Of a DNA stretch of 64,000 nt, positions 21,686 through 35,054 are shown piece after piece. How positions within the stretch are numbered: the first letter of the stretch is position 1; each line of letters opens with the position of its first letter. The notes under the pieces are model-generated. The model was not told the DNA's origin and made no database searches. It was given only the letters and a program-made list of their open reading frames with translations. The translations under genes were made by a program, and so were the position numbers. The DNA comes from Clonostachys chloroleuca (lineage: Eukaryota; Ascomycota; Sordariomycetes; Hypocreales; Bionectriaceae), in contig JBANAY010000004.1 of assembly GCA_037952775.1 (NCBI GenBank), forward strand, positions 6,510,001 to 6,574,000, written 5' to 3'.

Positions 21686-22406
21686 TTACAAATCCAACTG
21701 GTCCAACTCAAGATCCTCGTCCTGCATGGTGAAAACGCTCGCTCCAGAACTCAGGGGCTCAAAGACGACCTAAGATTGGAAGAGGAGATGATCAGCATAT
21801 CAAGCCCATGAGAAAAACCATGATTAGTCGGGCAACCACTTACGTAGACACGTGCGTCCCTTTCGTGGCTCCATTCAAAGCTCGTCTTGGAGCATCTGGA
21901 TTCCGAGGGGCAGATGTGTGTTCCGGGGCTCTGCCCTCGAAGGATCACCTCGGTATTGTATGGCCCAGTCTTCCACTGGACCGTGGTGTCGCCGGAGTAC
22001 GAGACGCCGTTGGCTGTCTTGTACGAGAGATTCCATCGGCTCTCACGGCACTTGCATCCGCAAGGGAAACTATAACTCTCATCCGCTTCCACCCATCCAA
22101 TGGACGCGCAGTTCAGCCCCTGCTCGCTTGCAGTCTTCTTTGTGCTGACGCCGCTTTTGACCATGCAGCTATCTTCGGAGCCCCCGGCAGTCCAACTCAC
22201 AGTGAAGGGGTCATTCGGCTGCTGGGGGAGCCACAGACAACCGAAAACGTAGGCGCCTGTGAGTAATGGGTTAGCCTCCTAGGCATTGAGGCAGTTTGTT
22301 TGCTAGTAGGGTGAGCCGCCTCAGGAGACTTACCCGCTCTTGTAGCATCCGCAACACCAGACAGCAATAGAGCCATCGAGGCAAGTCCAGCATTAGATAG
22401 ACGCAT
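21686..22406 (-). CDS. Small Cys-rich secreted protein (effector candidate)
   Basis: Exons 22334-22406, 21844-22256 and 21686-21769 join in frame (introns of 77 and 74 bp, both with GTAAGT donors), giving 189 residues. A signal peptide is clear (MRLSNAGLASMALLLSGVADA). The mature part has eight cysteines, including a PCGCKC cluster, and a Trp/Ser-rich beta-type pattern, without membrane helices. The C-terminus is acidic (QDEDLELDQLDL). I recognise no family. The size, secretion signal and cysteines fit an apoplastic effector or small secreted protein. It lies immediately outside the LTR of the large retrotransposon, a common position for fast-evolving secreted genes. No break is visible. Confidence 0.75.
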
Positions 22407-22723
22407 GGTTGAGTGTTATTGATAACAGAGTGGTTATGGTAGCTTCAGAAGGGATCAGATGGTTGATGAGTTGCCAAGTTGCGCGGGTGAAGGACCAGAG
22501 GCAACTCGAGCGCGGCAACAAGACTATTTTATACATTAATTCCACCAAGAGCAGTAAGTATGTAGCATACGGAGCTGAACTTAATGCTTGTGACGAGTGG
22601 CAGAGTGAGACTGCAGTCCGTTCACAATTTCCACAAGTCAAGCATGGACAACGGTTGAAGCAGCTGACGTCCTCCGAGACTCTCATCGGCCACTAGTAGC
22701 GCCGATCTAATCAAGAAGCTGTA

Positions 22724-23058
22724 TGTTGTGTTGGGGAAAAACGAACAACACCACAGCTATTGGCGAGCCCAAAATACAGACTGCTGATCATATAAAAATC
22801 TAATAACCTTCTATAATAGCTATAAAAAGGAGGTTTTGAGTTTTATATATATTCTTAATTAATTAAATAGTTTATATTTATAGCTAGTTAATTAATCTAT
22901 TATAGCTACTATAATATAGATAAAAGACTTATCTTTTAAAGAAGGGATTTTTAAAAGTAAAATAAGAAAGGAAAAAAAAGGATATTATTTTCTATAGATA
23001 TTAAAAAATAGCTAATTTATCTAATTTAGCTAGTTTAATAAATAGGCTCTAACTTATA
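22724..23058 (-). repeat. Left LTR (3' LTR of the element)
   Basis: Aligns end to end with 35055-35390. Its outer ~70 bp (22724-22793) still carry C and G at positions that are T and A in the other copy; its inner part is fully RIP-mutated. Confidence 0.85.
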
Positions 23059-26000
23059 GCTCCCCGGATATAATATATATATCCTTATATCTCTATTATA
23101 TTTAAAATTTCAGAGCTATTCTAAAGGTTAAGAGAATTATTAAACTTATTTTTTATATAGAAGCTTATTTAATTAAATAGTTATATATAATTTTAAACTA
23201 AATAGTTACTAAATCCCGGTTATATAAATACTTAAAGAGGTCTTTCTCTCTTTATTTAAGGATATTCTAATAATATTTATTTAAATTATATATTACTATT
23301 TTCTATCTCCTTTATAAATTTAGCTTTATTTATTAATATCCTACTCTATATTATCTTATATATAAATAAAAGAAATAATTAGGAGCTTATAAGCTTAATT
23401 ATTATATTAACTATACTCTTTCTCTTCCTATTAAAACTATTCTTCCTAAGTTCTATATCTTAATATAGAGGTAACTATACTATCTCTTATAGTTAGTTTT
23501 CTAAGAGAATATAAGCTTTAATATTCTCCTAATATATATAAAACTATTTAATTAAATAATTCCTATTTATCTTATTTCTTTAAAAAATCTTACTAAAATT
23601 CAGTAATAAATCTTCTCTTTTTATTCTTATTCTTAATATTATATAGTATCTTATTAAATAGCTCTCTCTTTTTAAGTTAAAGTAGATAAACTCTTTTCTA
23701 GAGTAGTACTCTTAAAAAGAATTATAGTAATATTATTCTAGTCTATAGGATTTATAAAGCTAATAGGGGCTATAGTTATATATATATAAGAGGTTTAGTA
23801 ATTCTTTATATAAGAAACTATAAGAATAGGTTTACTAGCTAGATAAAGGAGTTATACTTTTTATATAAACTTCCTAAATTCCTTAATAATTAGTACTTAT
23901 ATAAGGTTATTATTATAATCCTAAAATAGATTATTAATAAGGGATTTATTAGTTTACTTCTATTACTCTCCTATTATCTATTACTTAATATTAGTAATAG
24001 TATTCCTAGTTCCTCTTCTACTAAGAGAAGGAAAGTTAGCTCTAAGTTAGATATTTTCTCTTATAATATCTATAGTAATTATAAATTAGCTGAATATATA
24101 AGATATCCCAGATATTAATATAGAAGGATAATATATCCCTAGAGGTATTAATAATATTAGTAGAGTATAACTTATTAGAGTAGAAGATATAGATCTAGAT
24201 AGAGGATAAAAAGATATATTAAGCTATATTAGACTTCTAGACTTACTCTTAGATCTATTAGAAATACTCTAGCTATAAGAGTAACCTCTGGAATTATCTT
24301 CTATCTAGTAATTAAAATTAGATATTCTAAAGTAGTTCTAAGGGAAAAGGGTTCTAGAGATCTTAATTATATTATAATTTTAAGATTAGAATTTAAGATT
24401 AATTTTAGAGATTAGTATAATTTCTTCTTCTTTTCCTATTACTATAACTATTCTATTAAATTTATTATAATTTCTCTATTTCTAAATAATATTAGTATAA
24501 AGATAAAGGCTAGATAGCTAAGTTATTAATACCTTATATACTAAGTTCTTATAGAAAATATTATATATAGGAATTTTAAAAGTAGGAGTAAACTTCTTAC
24601 TCTCTGGGATAGATAGAGATAATAGTAGATAGAAAGTACTTTCTTCTAGATATATATAGTAGGTTCTTTATTCTTTTAATTTTTAATAAAGCTTTTTAAT
24701 ATTAATAAAAAGTATTCCTCTAAGATTAGTATAGGCTTCCTAAATAGATTACTAATTATTAAAGCTAGAAGTAGTAAAAGCTCTAATAATAATATATTTC
24801 CTTTCTCTTATTTATTTTATAACCCTATTAATTATTATTTTTATATTAATATAGTCTAGTTTATTTATATATACTCCTATTATAAGTAGAGATATATTTA
24901 ATAAAAACTCTGCGCTATTTACCTAGTAGTTCTATATTTTAATATATAGCTAGACTATTAGTATAATAAGAGAGCTAAGAGATTATACCTCTCTATAAAG
25001 TAATAAATAGTTATTAAAGAGCTTTATTAGTTTAAATCTATAGAAGCTCTAGATAATTTACTAAATATAGAAGGTTATAAGAAAACTATATATCTAACTA
25101 TTCTTTTAGTTTATAATAGAGTAGTAGACTCTAAAGAAGTTATAAGGCTAATCTTAGTTTATAAGAAATATATAGAATATTATAATAAATATAGTAAAGT
25201 AGTTTTACTTACTAGTTATAAGGATATTATAATAATAGATAACTAATATCTATTTATTAAGAATAAAAGTTATCTAGTATATACTGCTTTCTTTATTAAT
25301 ATTTCTAAAATTAATACTTCTAATAAGGAAGTTATAGTTTCTAATTTCTTACTAAAACTCCTAGAAGGACTAGAAGCTACTAGTAAAATTACCTCTTATA
25401 ATTATAAACCTAGAAATAAACCTTCTAGATCTCTTACTAAGCTTATAGAAGGAGTTCTTAATATCTCTAACTTAGTTAATAATTAACTTATTAAGAAACT
25501 AAGCTATAAAATATCTAAAGCTATAGATTATTATTACTAATAATACTTAGATTTCTTTACTAGCTAGTTATCTATATTTATTAATATTAAGTAATACTTA
25601 GTAAATATCTTATAAATATTACTATAAACTAATTCTAACTAAAAGTAAAAAAAGCTAGTTATTACTTTTCTATATTAGTATTAGTTTAATATTACTAATA
25701 TCTTAGTCCTACTTTATAGTAGTTATTATTATATCCTCTAAATCTTATTTATTTAATAGTTATTCTATAAAAAAATTAACTAGCTACTCTATTCTTCTTA
25801 AGAAAAAGATTAGCTATTAATATATACCCTAGTAGTATTCTATATATAGCTATTTTACTAAATTCTCCTTAAAGATATCTTTATTCCCTTTAATAAGCCC
25901 TATAGAGTTAGAAGGTAGAGCCTTTTCTAATCCTCCTATTATAAAGAGAGTTTAGATAACTATACTAAGCTAAGAAATATTTAATTAAAAGGTTAAAGCT

Positions 26001-28330
26001 AATTCCTTTTATAATTAATAATATAGAGTTAAAAAAGAAGGAAAAATATATAGTAGGTTTAAGAGTAGGTTTATACTAGATATTAGTAAGCTTATATATT
26101 TTAATATAAAATATATATTAATTATTATAGCTTCTATATAATTTTTATTTTTATATTTAAATACTCCTTCTTTATATATCCCTTTATAATTCTTCTTTTA
26201 TAAGAGTATTAAATTTAACTAGAAGAACTTTTTTTTTCTTCTTACTCTAGCTTATTTTAATTTCCTAGCTATAGTATAGATTATTTTCAGAATATAAAGT
26301 ATAATAAGCTTCCTAATATTTATAATACTATAATAGTCCCTTTTTATATTAGAGAACTTAAGCTTATTTATAGTTTAAGCTAGAATTAATACTCTATTAT
26401 TATTCCTACTAAAGAGTATATTAAGCTTAACTTTATAAATACCTTCTAATCTACTCTTAAAGTATAGTTTTATAATAAACTTACTCTTAACTATTATACT
26501 AATTCTTTATATTATAAACTTATCTATATTCTTAATAATAAAAATAATAGAAAATAAGCTTTCTAGACCTTCTAGAAGATAATTAGTTCTTATTATAATA
26601 ATATTACTCTCTCTACTACTATTAAGTATTATTTAAATCTTTATCTAGTTTATTTCCTAGCTAAACTTAGCTACCCTTAGTCTGCTTTTCTTATTAATCT
26701 TATTTAGAAGAAACCTTACTCTAAGATCTTACTAGTTACTCTTTATAGTTAATAGAACCTAATTACTTATTATTACTATATTATAGCTTTCTTAATTACT
26801 TATTCTTAATCCAGATACTATATTATATTTCTATTCTTTAAATATATATCTTTTAGAAACTATTTTTAAAATTTTTATACTAATTACTTCTACTATATAT
26901 ATAGTAATTATAAGTATTATTTCCTTAACTATAAGCTCAAGAATACTTATAAGGGTTCTATTACTAACTCTCTTTATAACTATAAAACTATTTTATCTCC
27001 TACTATAACTAAAGAGATTCTTTCTCCTAAGATAGCTCTATATCTTTATAAATACTAACCTCTTAAGCCTAATAGTAATAAGCTACTTTCTAAGGAGAAT
27101 ATTACTTAGTTCAGTACTTAGATTAATATAAAAATATAATATTTCTTAGTTATAAGTATAGGATAATCTTAATCTAAATAAGCTCTCCTTAGTTTTTAGT
27201 TAGTTATCTAGCCTTTAGTTATAGGATTTTAATTAGATTAATTCTTTAAAGCTAAAACTATTTAATTAAGTAATTTCTTAATAGGAGATATTAAAATTTT
27301 CTTTTTATTATTTTATTATACTATTTAGTTCTATCTATATTAGCCCCTTTAGTATTAGATATATATTTCTTTTATATTATATATATAAGATAAAGTTATA
27401 TTCTAGCTTCTCTAAACCTTTTATAGAACCTTATAAAAAAAAATAAGAAATTATACTTTATTATATATAAAATAAGTAGTTAATCTTAATCTATTTAGAT
27501 AATAATCTTATTTAAAATTTAAAATCTATTACTTCTATTAGGACTAAGAGATTATATTAAAAAGATCTTTTTCTATAATCTTATTACTATATATAGCTTA
27601 TTATTATTCTTATATTTATAAACTATTTAATTAAATACTTTATAATTACCTATTAAAAGTTTTTCCTTATTAGATCTGAGTTAGTTAGGGATTTAGTAGC
27701 TTATTAGAGAGTTAGTATTATAGCTCTCTATCTTCTAATCTACTAAGTAGGAGTTATTATTACTCTTCTACTAGCTCTCTTTATCCTATTAGAACTCCTT
27801 TAAATAGTCTAGAGTAAAAGTACTATAGATTATTATTCTATCTATTATCTCTAGTCTATAAGATTTTAAATATTTATCTTAATTAACTATTCTATATAAG
27901 CTAAGCTATTTTAATAATAGTTTATAATATTATAAACAAAGTATATACCTACTGTATTATATAGTATACCCTACTTTTACTACTAATAAGAGATAGATTA
28001 CTCTAGATTATTAGTAAGCCTGAATAATCCTCAGTTAAACTTACTCTGGATTATTAGTAAGCTATTATAAGCCCCTAGTATATATATATATTTATTTTAC
28101 TAGATAGAATACTCTTTTAGATAGTTATTAATAATATTATCTATATATCTATTATTACTAGCTCTATAATACTTATATATTAATAGTAACTTATATTATA
28201 CAGCCTAAAATAACCTAATTATACTACTCAGAATAATACTCTAATTAGTTTAACCCTGGCCTACCCTAGACCCCTGTTCAGTATAAGTTATCTAACCGTT
28301 ATATATAAGCTATATCCTTATAGATCTAAT
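23059..28330. other. Unassigned 5.3-kb internal region of the retrotransposon
   Basis: Lies between the integrase remnant and the 3' LTR, where most Gypsy elements have little sequence. A plus-strand frame at about 25040-25480 reads for roughly 150 codons with one or two former-Gln stops, which is unusual in this AT-rich DNA. It could be a relic of an extra or nested gene in the opposite orientation to RT. No family recognised. The part at 27930-28330 is less mutated than the rest. Confidence 0.4.
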
Positions 28331-28339
28331 TATATACTA

Positions 28340-29230
28340 TATTATAAACTAAAACTAAGTTTCTCTATTTTAGAGGTTCTATTCTTATTCTCCTAATTAA
28401 GCTTACTATTTTTATTTTAGCTCTTTATAATCTAAACCTTTATATCTTCTCCCTTATAACTTTAATATCCTTATAGAGCTATAATAGATATTTAATCCTT
28501 ATCTTAAGCAGGCTTTAGGTAGACTATATATCTCTCTAATTAATTAGCCTCTAAGTTAGATATCTTATCTTAAGAGGTAGAATTAGATTCTAGCTATATA
28601 GTAGATAAAACAGACTATAATTATAAGAAGCTCTTTCTAAAACTCTATCTATAAATAAAGTAGCCTTAAGTACTTAGAGCTAGTCTATACTTAGAAAAAG
28701 TATCTTACTAATAGCTAGAATTAATAACTAGTATTTAGCTTTAATAATACTATTAGCTTATAAGTTATATATACTAATAATAATATATCTAATTCTAGTC
28801 TTAGAAAGAGCTATTTTTATTTCTCCTTTATCTTTAGCTCCTCTATCTAATATAATAATAACTATTATACTAAATCTATATATCTATTTCTAGAAGAAAA
28901 GATATAGATTAACTATATTATACTTCTTTATTATATAGACCTTAATCTAATTAGTAAGATTATATTAGCTTTCTATAATAAACTTTATCCCTTTTAAGGG
29001 GTTTATATAGATTATATTAAAGTAGATCTTTATTATTAGCTAATTCAGAGCTATAAATATACTTTCTTTTATTAATCTCCTTAGATTAGAGGAAGTATAT
29101 ATTTTATAAATAGTAATAGCTTTTAAATAATTATTCTATATCCCTAGCTAAAAGTATTAAGTCTTTAATTATTTATAAGTTATCTCCTTTTCTCTATAAC
29201 CCTACTCTATATAGTATAAAGTAACTAGAG
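28340..29230 (-). pseudogene. Retroviral-type integrase remnant
   Basis: Minus-strand translation gives INPLKGIKFIIES (near 29000), corresponding to the first catalytic Asp block; ILDRGAKDKGE (near 28840), the second Asp block; and YNLQANSIIKAKY (near 28750), the Glu block of the Ty3-type DDE integrase core. A degraded zinc-finger-like region precedes it and a basic tail ends in LVLVYN near 28360. Interspersed TAA/TAG codons sit at expected Gln/Trp positions. The polyprotein is dead. Confidence 0.75.
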
Positions 29231-29539
29231 CTTTCCTTATAGCTAGCTTATTAATAATAGTAATTAGATTAGTTTACCCTTTCTTAGATCTTTTCTATAA
29301 CCTCTAGTTAATTATAAAGAAATACCTTACTTAGAGCTTTAGCCTTTTAAACTTAGTAATCTTTATTCCCTCTAATTACTTTAGAATTATAAAATATCTA
29401 GTAAGAGTTTAACTCTCCTTAGTTTAATATCTCTTAAGTAGGTTTTTAATTTCTTTTTTTAAAATTATTATAATATTTAATTATAAATTAATAACTTACT
29501 CTATATCTTTCTTATTTACTTTATCTATTTAATTAGATA

Positions 29540-30900
29540 ATTCTTAGCTCTTATAAGAAAGTCTATTTACTATACTATTCTTCTTTCCTAGTATATAGTA
29601 GATAATAAAGTTAAATAGTATAATATAACTAATCTATTATATAATAAGTATATCTAGGATATTATTAGTCTTTCTATTAAACTAAGAGATTAAGATTTAG
29701 ATATTAGTTTCTAATATAAATCTAGTTCTATAGAGATAGTTATATAATCTCCTAATAGCTAAGAGTATACCTTAGTATTCTCTCTTAGTTATATTATAAA
29801 CTACCTTAGTCTTACTTTAGCAGCTAGATTTATATCTATCTAGTTTTTACTTTCCTCTAATAACTTAGAGAAATATAATTCTCTAGTCTTTAAAGCTTAT
29901 ATTAACTATAAGGATAATCTCTCTACCTTTATCTAAATAGTTAATTAAGATAAAGAAATCTATCTTAATTAGATTTTCCTTTAGAACCTCTATTATATTT
30001 ACTTAGTCTTCTCCCTAGATCTATATAGTATCTTTTTAGAGTAAGATAATAAAAGGCTGAGCTTTAATAATATATCTTTCTATCTATATTCTATAGAACC
30101 CAGTTACTTCTAGGAAGGATTATATATTAGATATATTCTAATAGATAGTTTATTCCTTTATCTTAATAATCTTTATATTTTCTAACTATTTTCTAAATAA
30201 GCTATAGAAATATCTAACTATAACTATTCTTATTTAATAGAACTTTAATTTAATAGTTAATATTATATAATCTATAAGTTTAATATTAACTAGTACTCTA
30301 TTTAGATTAATTAGGTATTTTAAAATATATTACTAAGTACTTAGAATAGCTTCTTTATTATTATATATTAAGAAGGGCCTCTATATAGTAATATTATTAA
30401 GAAAGGGTTAAGCTATATTAGGAATAAGATTAATTAGAATTTAACTAATAATCTATATAAATTAAACTACTGAATTTATTACTCCTTAAGGGAGTATATA
30501 TATTCTATATAGCCTAATAGGTATTAAGAATATAGTTAAATCCCTGCTTATTAGGTTAAAAGTTATTTAGTTATAATCTAAAAAGAAGTTAATAAGTAAT
30601 AGGATTTTATATATTATAAAGTTCTATAAGAAGCTATCTATACTAAGGGGAATAAGAGTATTCCTAATTATAAATTAATTAATTCTAATTATAGAATTAA
30701 TAAATCTTATACTATTATTCTTTTTAACTATAAGGAACTAAGGGTTCCTATAGAATATATAAAACTCTTTAAATACTTCTTTCTTAATATAATCCCTAAG
30801 GATATCTATTACTTTACTTTCTAAGCCTTTTAGAATAGAAATTAAACTAGCTTATTATATTTTATATTTAATAATCTGAATAACTTATAATAGAGCTACT
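29540..30900 (-). pseudogene. Reverse transcriptase/RNase H remnant
   Basis: On the minus strand, near 30745, the start of the palm domain reads FYRNP, a former Trp stop, then FLIVKKNNSIRFIN. It is followed by FFLDYN, a former Gln stop and ITFNLISRDLTIF, then a former-Gln-stop version of the LPQG-VINSV segment and PFLNNI at the position of the catalytic FLDDI. RNase H follows (LEVTGFYR linker; KREY and LLAIRRL), ending in VNRLSYKS at about 29550, equivalent to ADGLSR. Asp-to-Asn changes and stops agree with RIP. Confidence 0.8.
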
Positions 30901-30999
30901 ATAGGGTTAATATAGCTATAATCCTTAAATATCCAGGCTATTATCTTTTCTTAATTATAAAGTATTTAAATAAATACTTTTAATTTCTTTTCTATTAAG

Positions 31000-33900
31000 A
31001 AACCTCTTACTTATAATAGGATAGTATCTAAATACTCTTCTATAAGCCTAGAACCCTTCTTAATATCTAAGAATTTACTAGTAATCTATTTAGAAAAAAG
31101 ATATAATATATTAAGTATTAATAGAGCTTTAGCTTATTTCTTTTCTTACTAATTAATATTACTATCTAGTACTAAACTATCAGATAGAATATTATTAAGA
31201 GAGTTAATTTTCTTATACTTTAGTTTATATATTATATTTATACTAATATTTAGTAAATTAGTATCTCTACTAAAGTATTTTTTAAAGAATCTTATTTCTT
31301 TTTTATAAGAATTACTTTATTTAGTAGTCTGCTTATACTGCTTATTATATATAGATAACTAAATTCTTAAGATTTTTCAGAGGATAATTTCAGCTTTATT
31401 ATTAGAGATAGAAATAATAATATCTTCCTCCTTAATTTCTATATTTATAATTCTATTAGTATTTTCTAGGGAGATATAAAATATTTATAAAGATTCCCTA
31501 GAGTTAGAATCTACTTAATTAAATAGTTTATTAGATTTTTCTATCTCTTAGGGTTTTATATTTATTATTAATATAGTATATATACTAAGTTATTCCTTAG
31601 TATAGGGAGTTATAATTACTTTTAGTATATTTAGATTCCTATAGTAAATACCTCCTATAATAGTAGTTATTATATAGATACTACTAATAATAGCTTATAT
31701 AAGCAGATTACTATCTCTATTTCTATAATTAAAGGAAACTTAGTAAAATCTAATAAAAGATATCTTTAAAATAAACTTAATAGAAGATATCTTCCTACTC
31801 TTAGTTATATAGATAATCTACTCAGAGGGTATACTCCTAAAGAATACCTTTATATATATTCTCCCTATTATCTCTATTATATAGTTTAAGAAGGAAGTTA
31901 TAATTATATTAGATATTAGATAGACTATTAGATTATACTCTTAAGCTATTTTAAGAACTATAATATTTACCTATACCCCTATATTAACTAGAGTATTATA
32001 GATTTAATTATCTGCTCTTTATAGCTAAATAGATATATAGAGAAGGTCTAGATAATCTTTAATTATCTATTCTTCTAGATAATCTAAGAGTATATAGTTA
32101 ATAGATATCTAGTTAGTTTATATAGTTTCTTAAGGGTTTATAATAGCTTACTCCTAAGTCTATATCTTTTCTTATATATTAATTAAATTATATTCTACTT
32201 TATTAGAATCTAATTAATTAAATACTTTTAGATACTAACTATAGTTTAATTTATATAGTTATAGAGTTATAAATTAGTAAATAGTATTTTTATTATTCTT
32301 TAGAAAATAATTCTCTATATTATTTTTAATTATATATCTATAAATCTTATTATATAACCCTTAGATTACTATAACTTTATCTATAACTTATTTAGAACCT
32401 TCTAGATCTTAGATTTTAATTATATTAGCTCTAGTATTATACTTTCTAGATTAATATAATAGAGTATTATTACTTAATATAATATTCTTAACTACTTATT
32501 TAGAGCTATATACTTAAGTAAAGTATTCTTCTATAAGGAGCTCTCTAAAGATAGGGTTAAATTAGATAATTTCTAAGATCTTTAAAGTAATCTTACTACT
32601 CTTAATAGCTTTTATAACTAATTACTTTCTAATTAGTTCTTACTCTATAACTTCTTTATATAAACTATTAGTTACTTTAGATACTTATAGAGAGCTATAA
32701 TCTATTAGATTCTTATATTTTATTAATATACTCTTAGGTTTATATTATATAATATATAAAGAGCTTTCTTTATCCTACCTTCTATATTTCAGATTAGCTA
32801 AATTTATCTTAATAGTATAAGTATAGCCTATTTAATTAAATAGTTCTGATTTATTATAGTTTAGTTTAATATTTAGATTAGTTAGACTAATATAAAATAT
32901 TATTATTAAGCCTAATCTCTTAAATCTACCTTCTCTTATTATTACTATTATATAGATTAGGAAGATACTTATTATTTTCTAAAGTAGGGATCTTAAGAGC
33001 CTAATAGTTCCTTACTCTCTTTATAATATAGTTTATAGTTTTTTCTTCCTTTAGAATAATTATCTATCTTATTAGATTAAAGTTATATATCTTCTTTATA
33101 TACTAAGCTAGATTAGGATTATAATAGAGGAATTATCTTATATAATAAACTATAAACCTTCTTATACTTAATATCTATTTATAGTAATTAACTAGAGTAG
33201 AAGGAATTTTCTCTCTTTTAGATTCTAAATATAAAATACTAGCTAAGTATTTATAGTAAATAAATCTAGCTTTTTTATTAATCTTAAGATCTATATATTA
33301 ATTAGAATAATAATTAGATCCTCTATAGTACTAGTATAAATTATTATAATTATAAGTTATTAGAGTATTAACTTCTATTAAATCTATTTAATTAAATCCT
33401 CTATTATTAATTAATCTATTTTATATCTTAATTAAGTTTATATAGATACTTTAGGAGTTTTACTTTATTAAAATTTAAGTTTATAGTTAAATTTTAGTTA
33501 TCTTTAAAGAGAAAGAGGTTAAGATTTCTATTTTTTCTCCTATCTATTATATAGAAATAACTAAGTTATTTATTTAAACTATTAGATTATTTATAGAAAT
33601 CTCTATAGTTTTTTCTTAACTATCCTAAAGTCCTATAAAAGCTCTTTCTTAATAGGAGGGTAGTTCTAAGATCTATATTTATTTTAAAACCTTAGTTTAT
33701 TTAATTAGTAGGTTTTATAACTAAGTTATATACTGCTCTTACTATCTAGCTTTATATAGACTATTTTTATTATTAATTTATCTATAGTTTTTAAAGATCT
33801 TAATTTAGTTTTAAATAAACTTAATAAGTATTTCCTAGAGAGTTTTATATAAAAGGGAATAGAGTTCCTTTATAATTAAATCTTTTCTATTTTAAACCCT

Positions 33901-35054
33901 ATAGAATATCTCTAAAGATATTAATTTATAAAGATTCTCTAACTAGCTTATAGATATCTTCTAAATAAGCTCTTAATCTTTCTTCTAATAATAATAATAT
34001 TTAATTAGAATATTCTTAATCTTATAGAGATTATCCTCTAGTTTTATCTTATTAATCTATTTAATTTTCTATATTAGGGAGATTATCTAATTATAATTAA
34101 GATATTAGTATTTCTTCTTAAGGATAATCTTAATATTATCCTAGTAGTTCTAGTCTTTAATATAATATTTAACTCTTAGCTATTTATTATTAGAGATATT
34201 AAACTCTAGCTAAGTAAAATAATATTTCTTTAATAAATCTTTTAAATCTATTATATTATTATAATTCTTAAGAAATAAGATTATATTATAACTATTAAAT
34301 TATTAATTAATTATAAGTATATAAGTAAAGAAGTTAATTTTCTTAATAGTATATATTAATACTAATATAAGTTTACTCTAGGGTAATTTATCCTAATAGC
34401 TACTATTAGTTAGATTACCCTTAGTATTCTTAGATATTATTAAAAGTATCTAATTAAATAATTAAATTAGTTTTTATAATTAACTTTATTATAGAAGTTA
34501 GAAAAATAATAGGATAAGTAGTAAGAGGAAAAATTATTTATATCTATAGGATAGTACTATATTCCCCTATATTAACCTTTCTCCTAATAATATTAACTTA
34601 ATTTCCTTTTCTTTCTTATCTCTTAATTAAGTTAATAGGAGAAATAAATAGTAATATTCCTATTTATTATCTAATTTCCTTTTAAGTATCTAGAGTTATA
34701 TAGTAATCCTTTAGCTTATTAGAACTAGACTAGTTAGAAGATAATTAGCTTTTATTAATACTAGACTTCTTAATAATTTCTTAAAACTAATTAGGAAGTT
34801 AGAGTTTTAACTAAAGTTCTTAATTAATATATTAATTAGTAGTTAGAGTTAAATATATACCTATAGTAAGATATTCTTCCCTTCTTATATTTTTTACTTA
34901 TAAGCTCTTATATATAGATTCCCTAGGAAAGGGTTTTTATAGTAGTTAAAAAATACTATATCTAGTCTCTTTTTACTTAATTACTTTAATCTGCAGATTA
35001 AGACTCTTAAGTTATTCAGAGTATAGTAGTTATATATCTCCCTACTAAGACCTC
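31000..35054 (-). other. Presumed gag/protease region of the retrotransposon
   Basis: Lies between the 5' LTR and RT, where gag and protease belong. A minus-strand frame at about 33900-34400 reads as a long charged, helix-like protein once former Gln/Trp stops are ignored. I could not recognise a zinc knuckle or a protease DTG motif. Confidence 0.45.
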
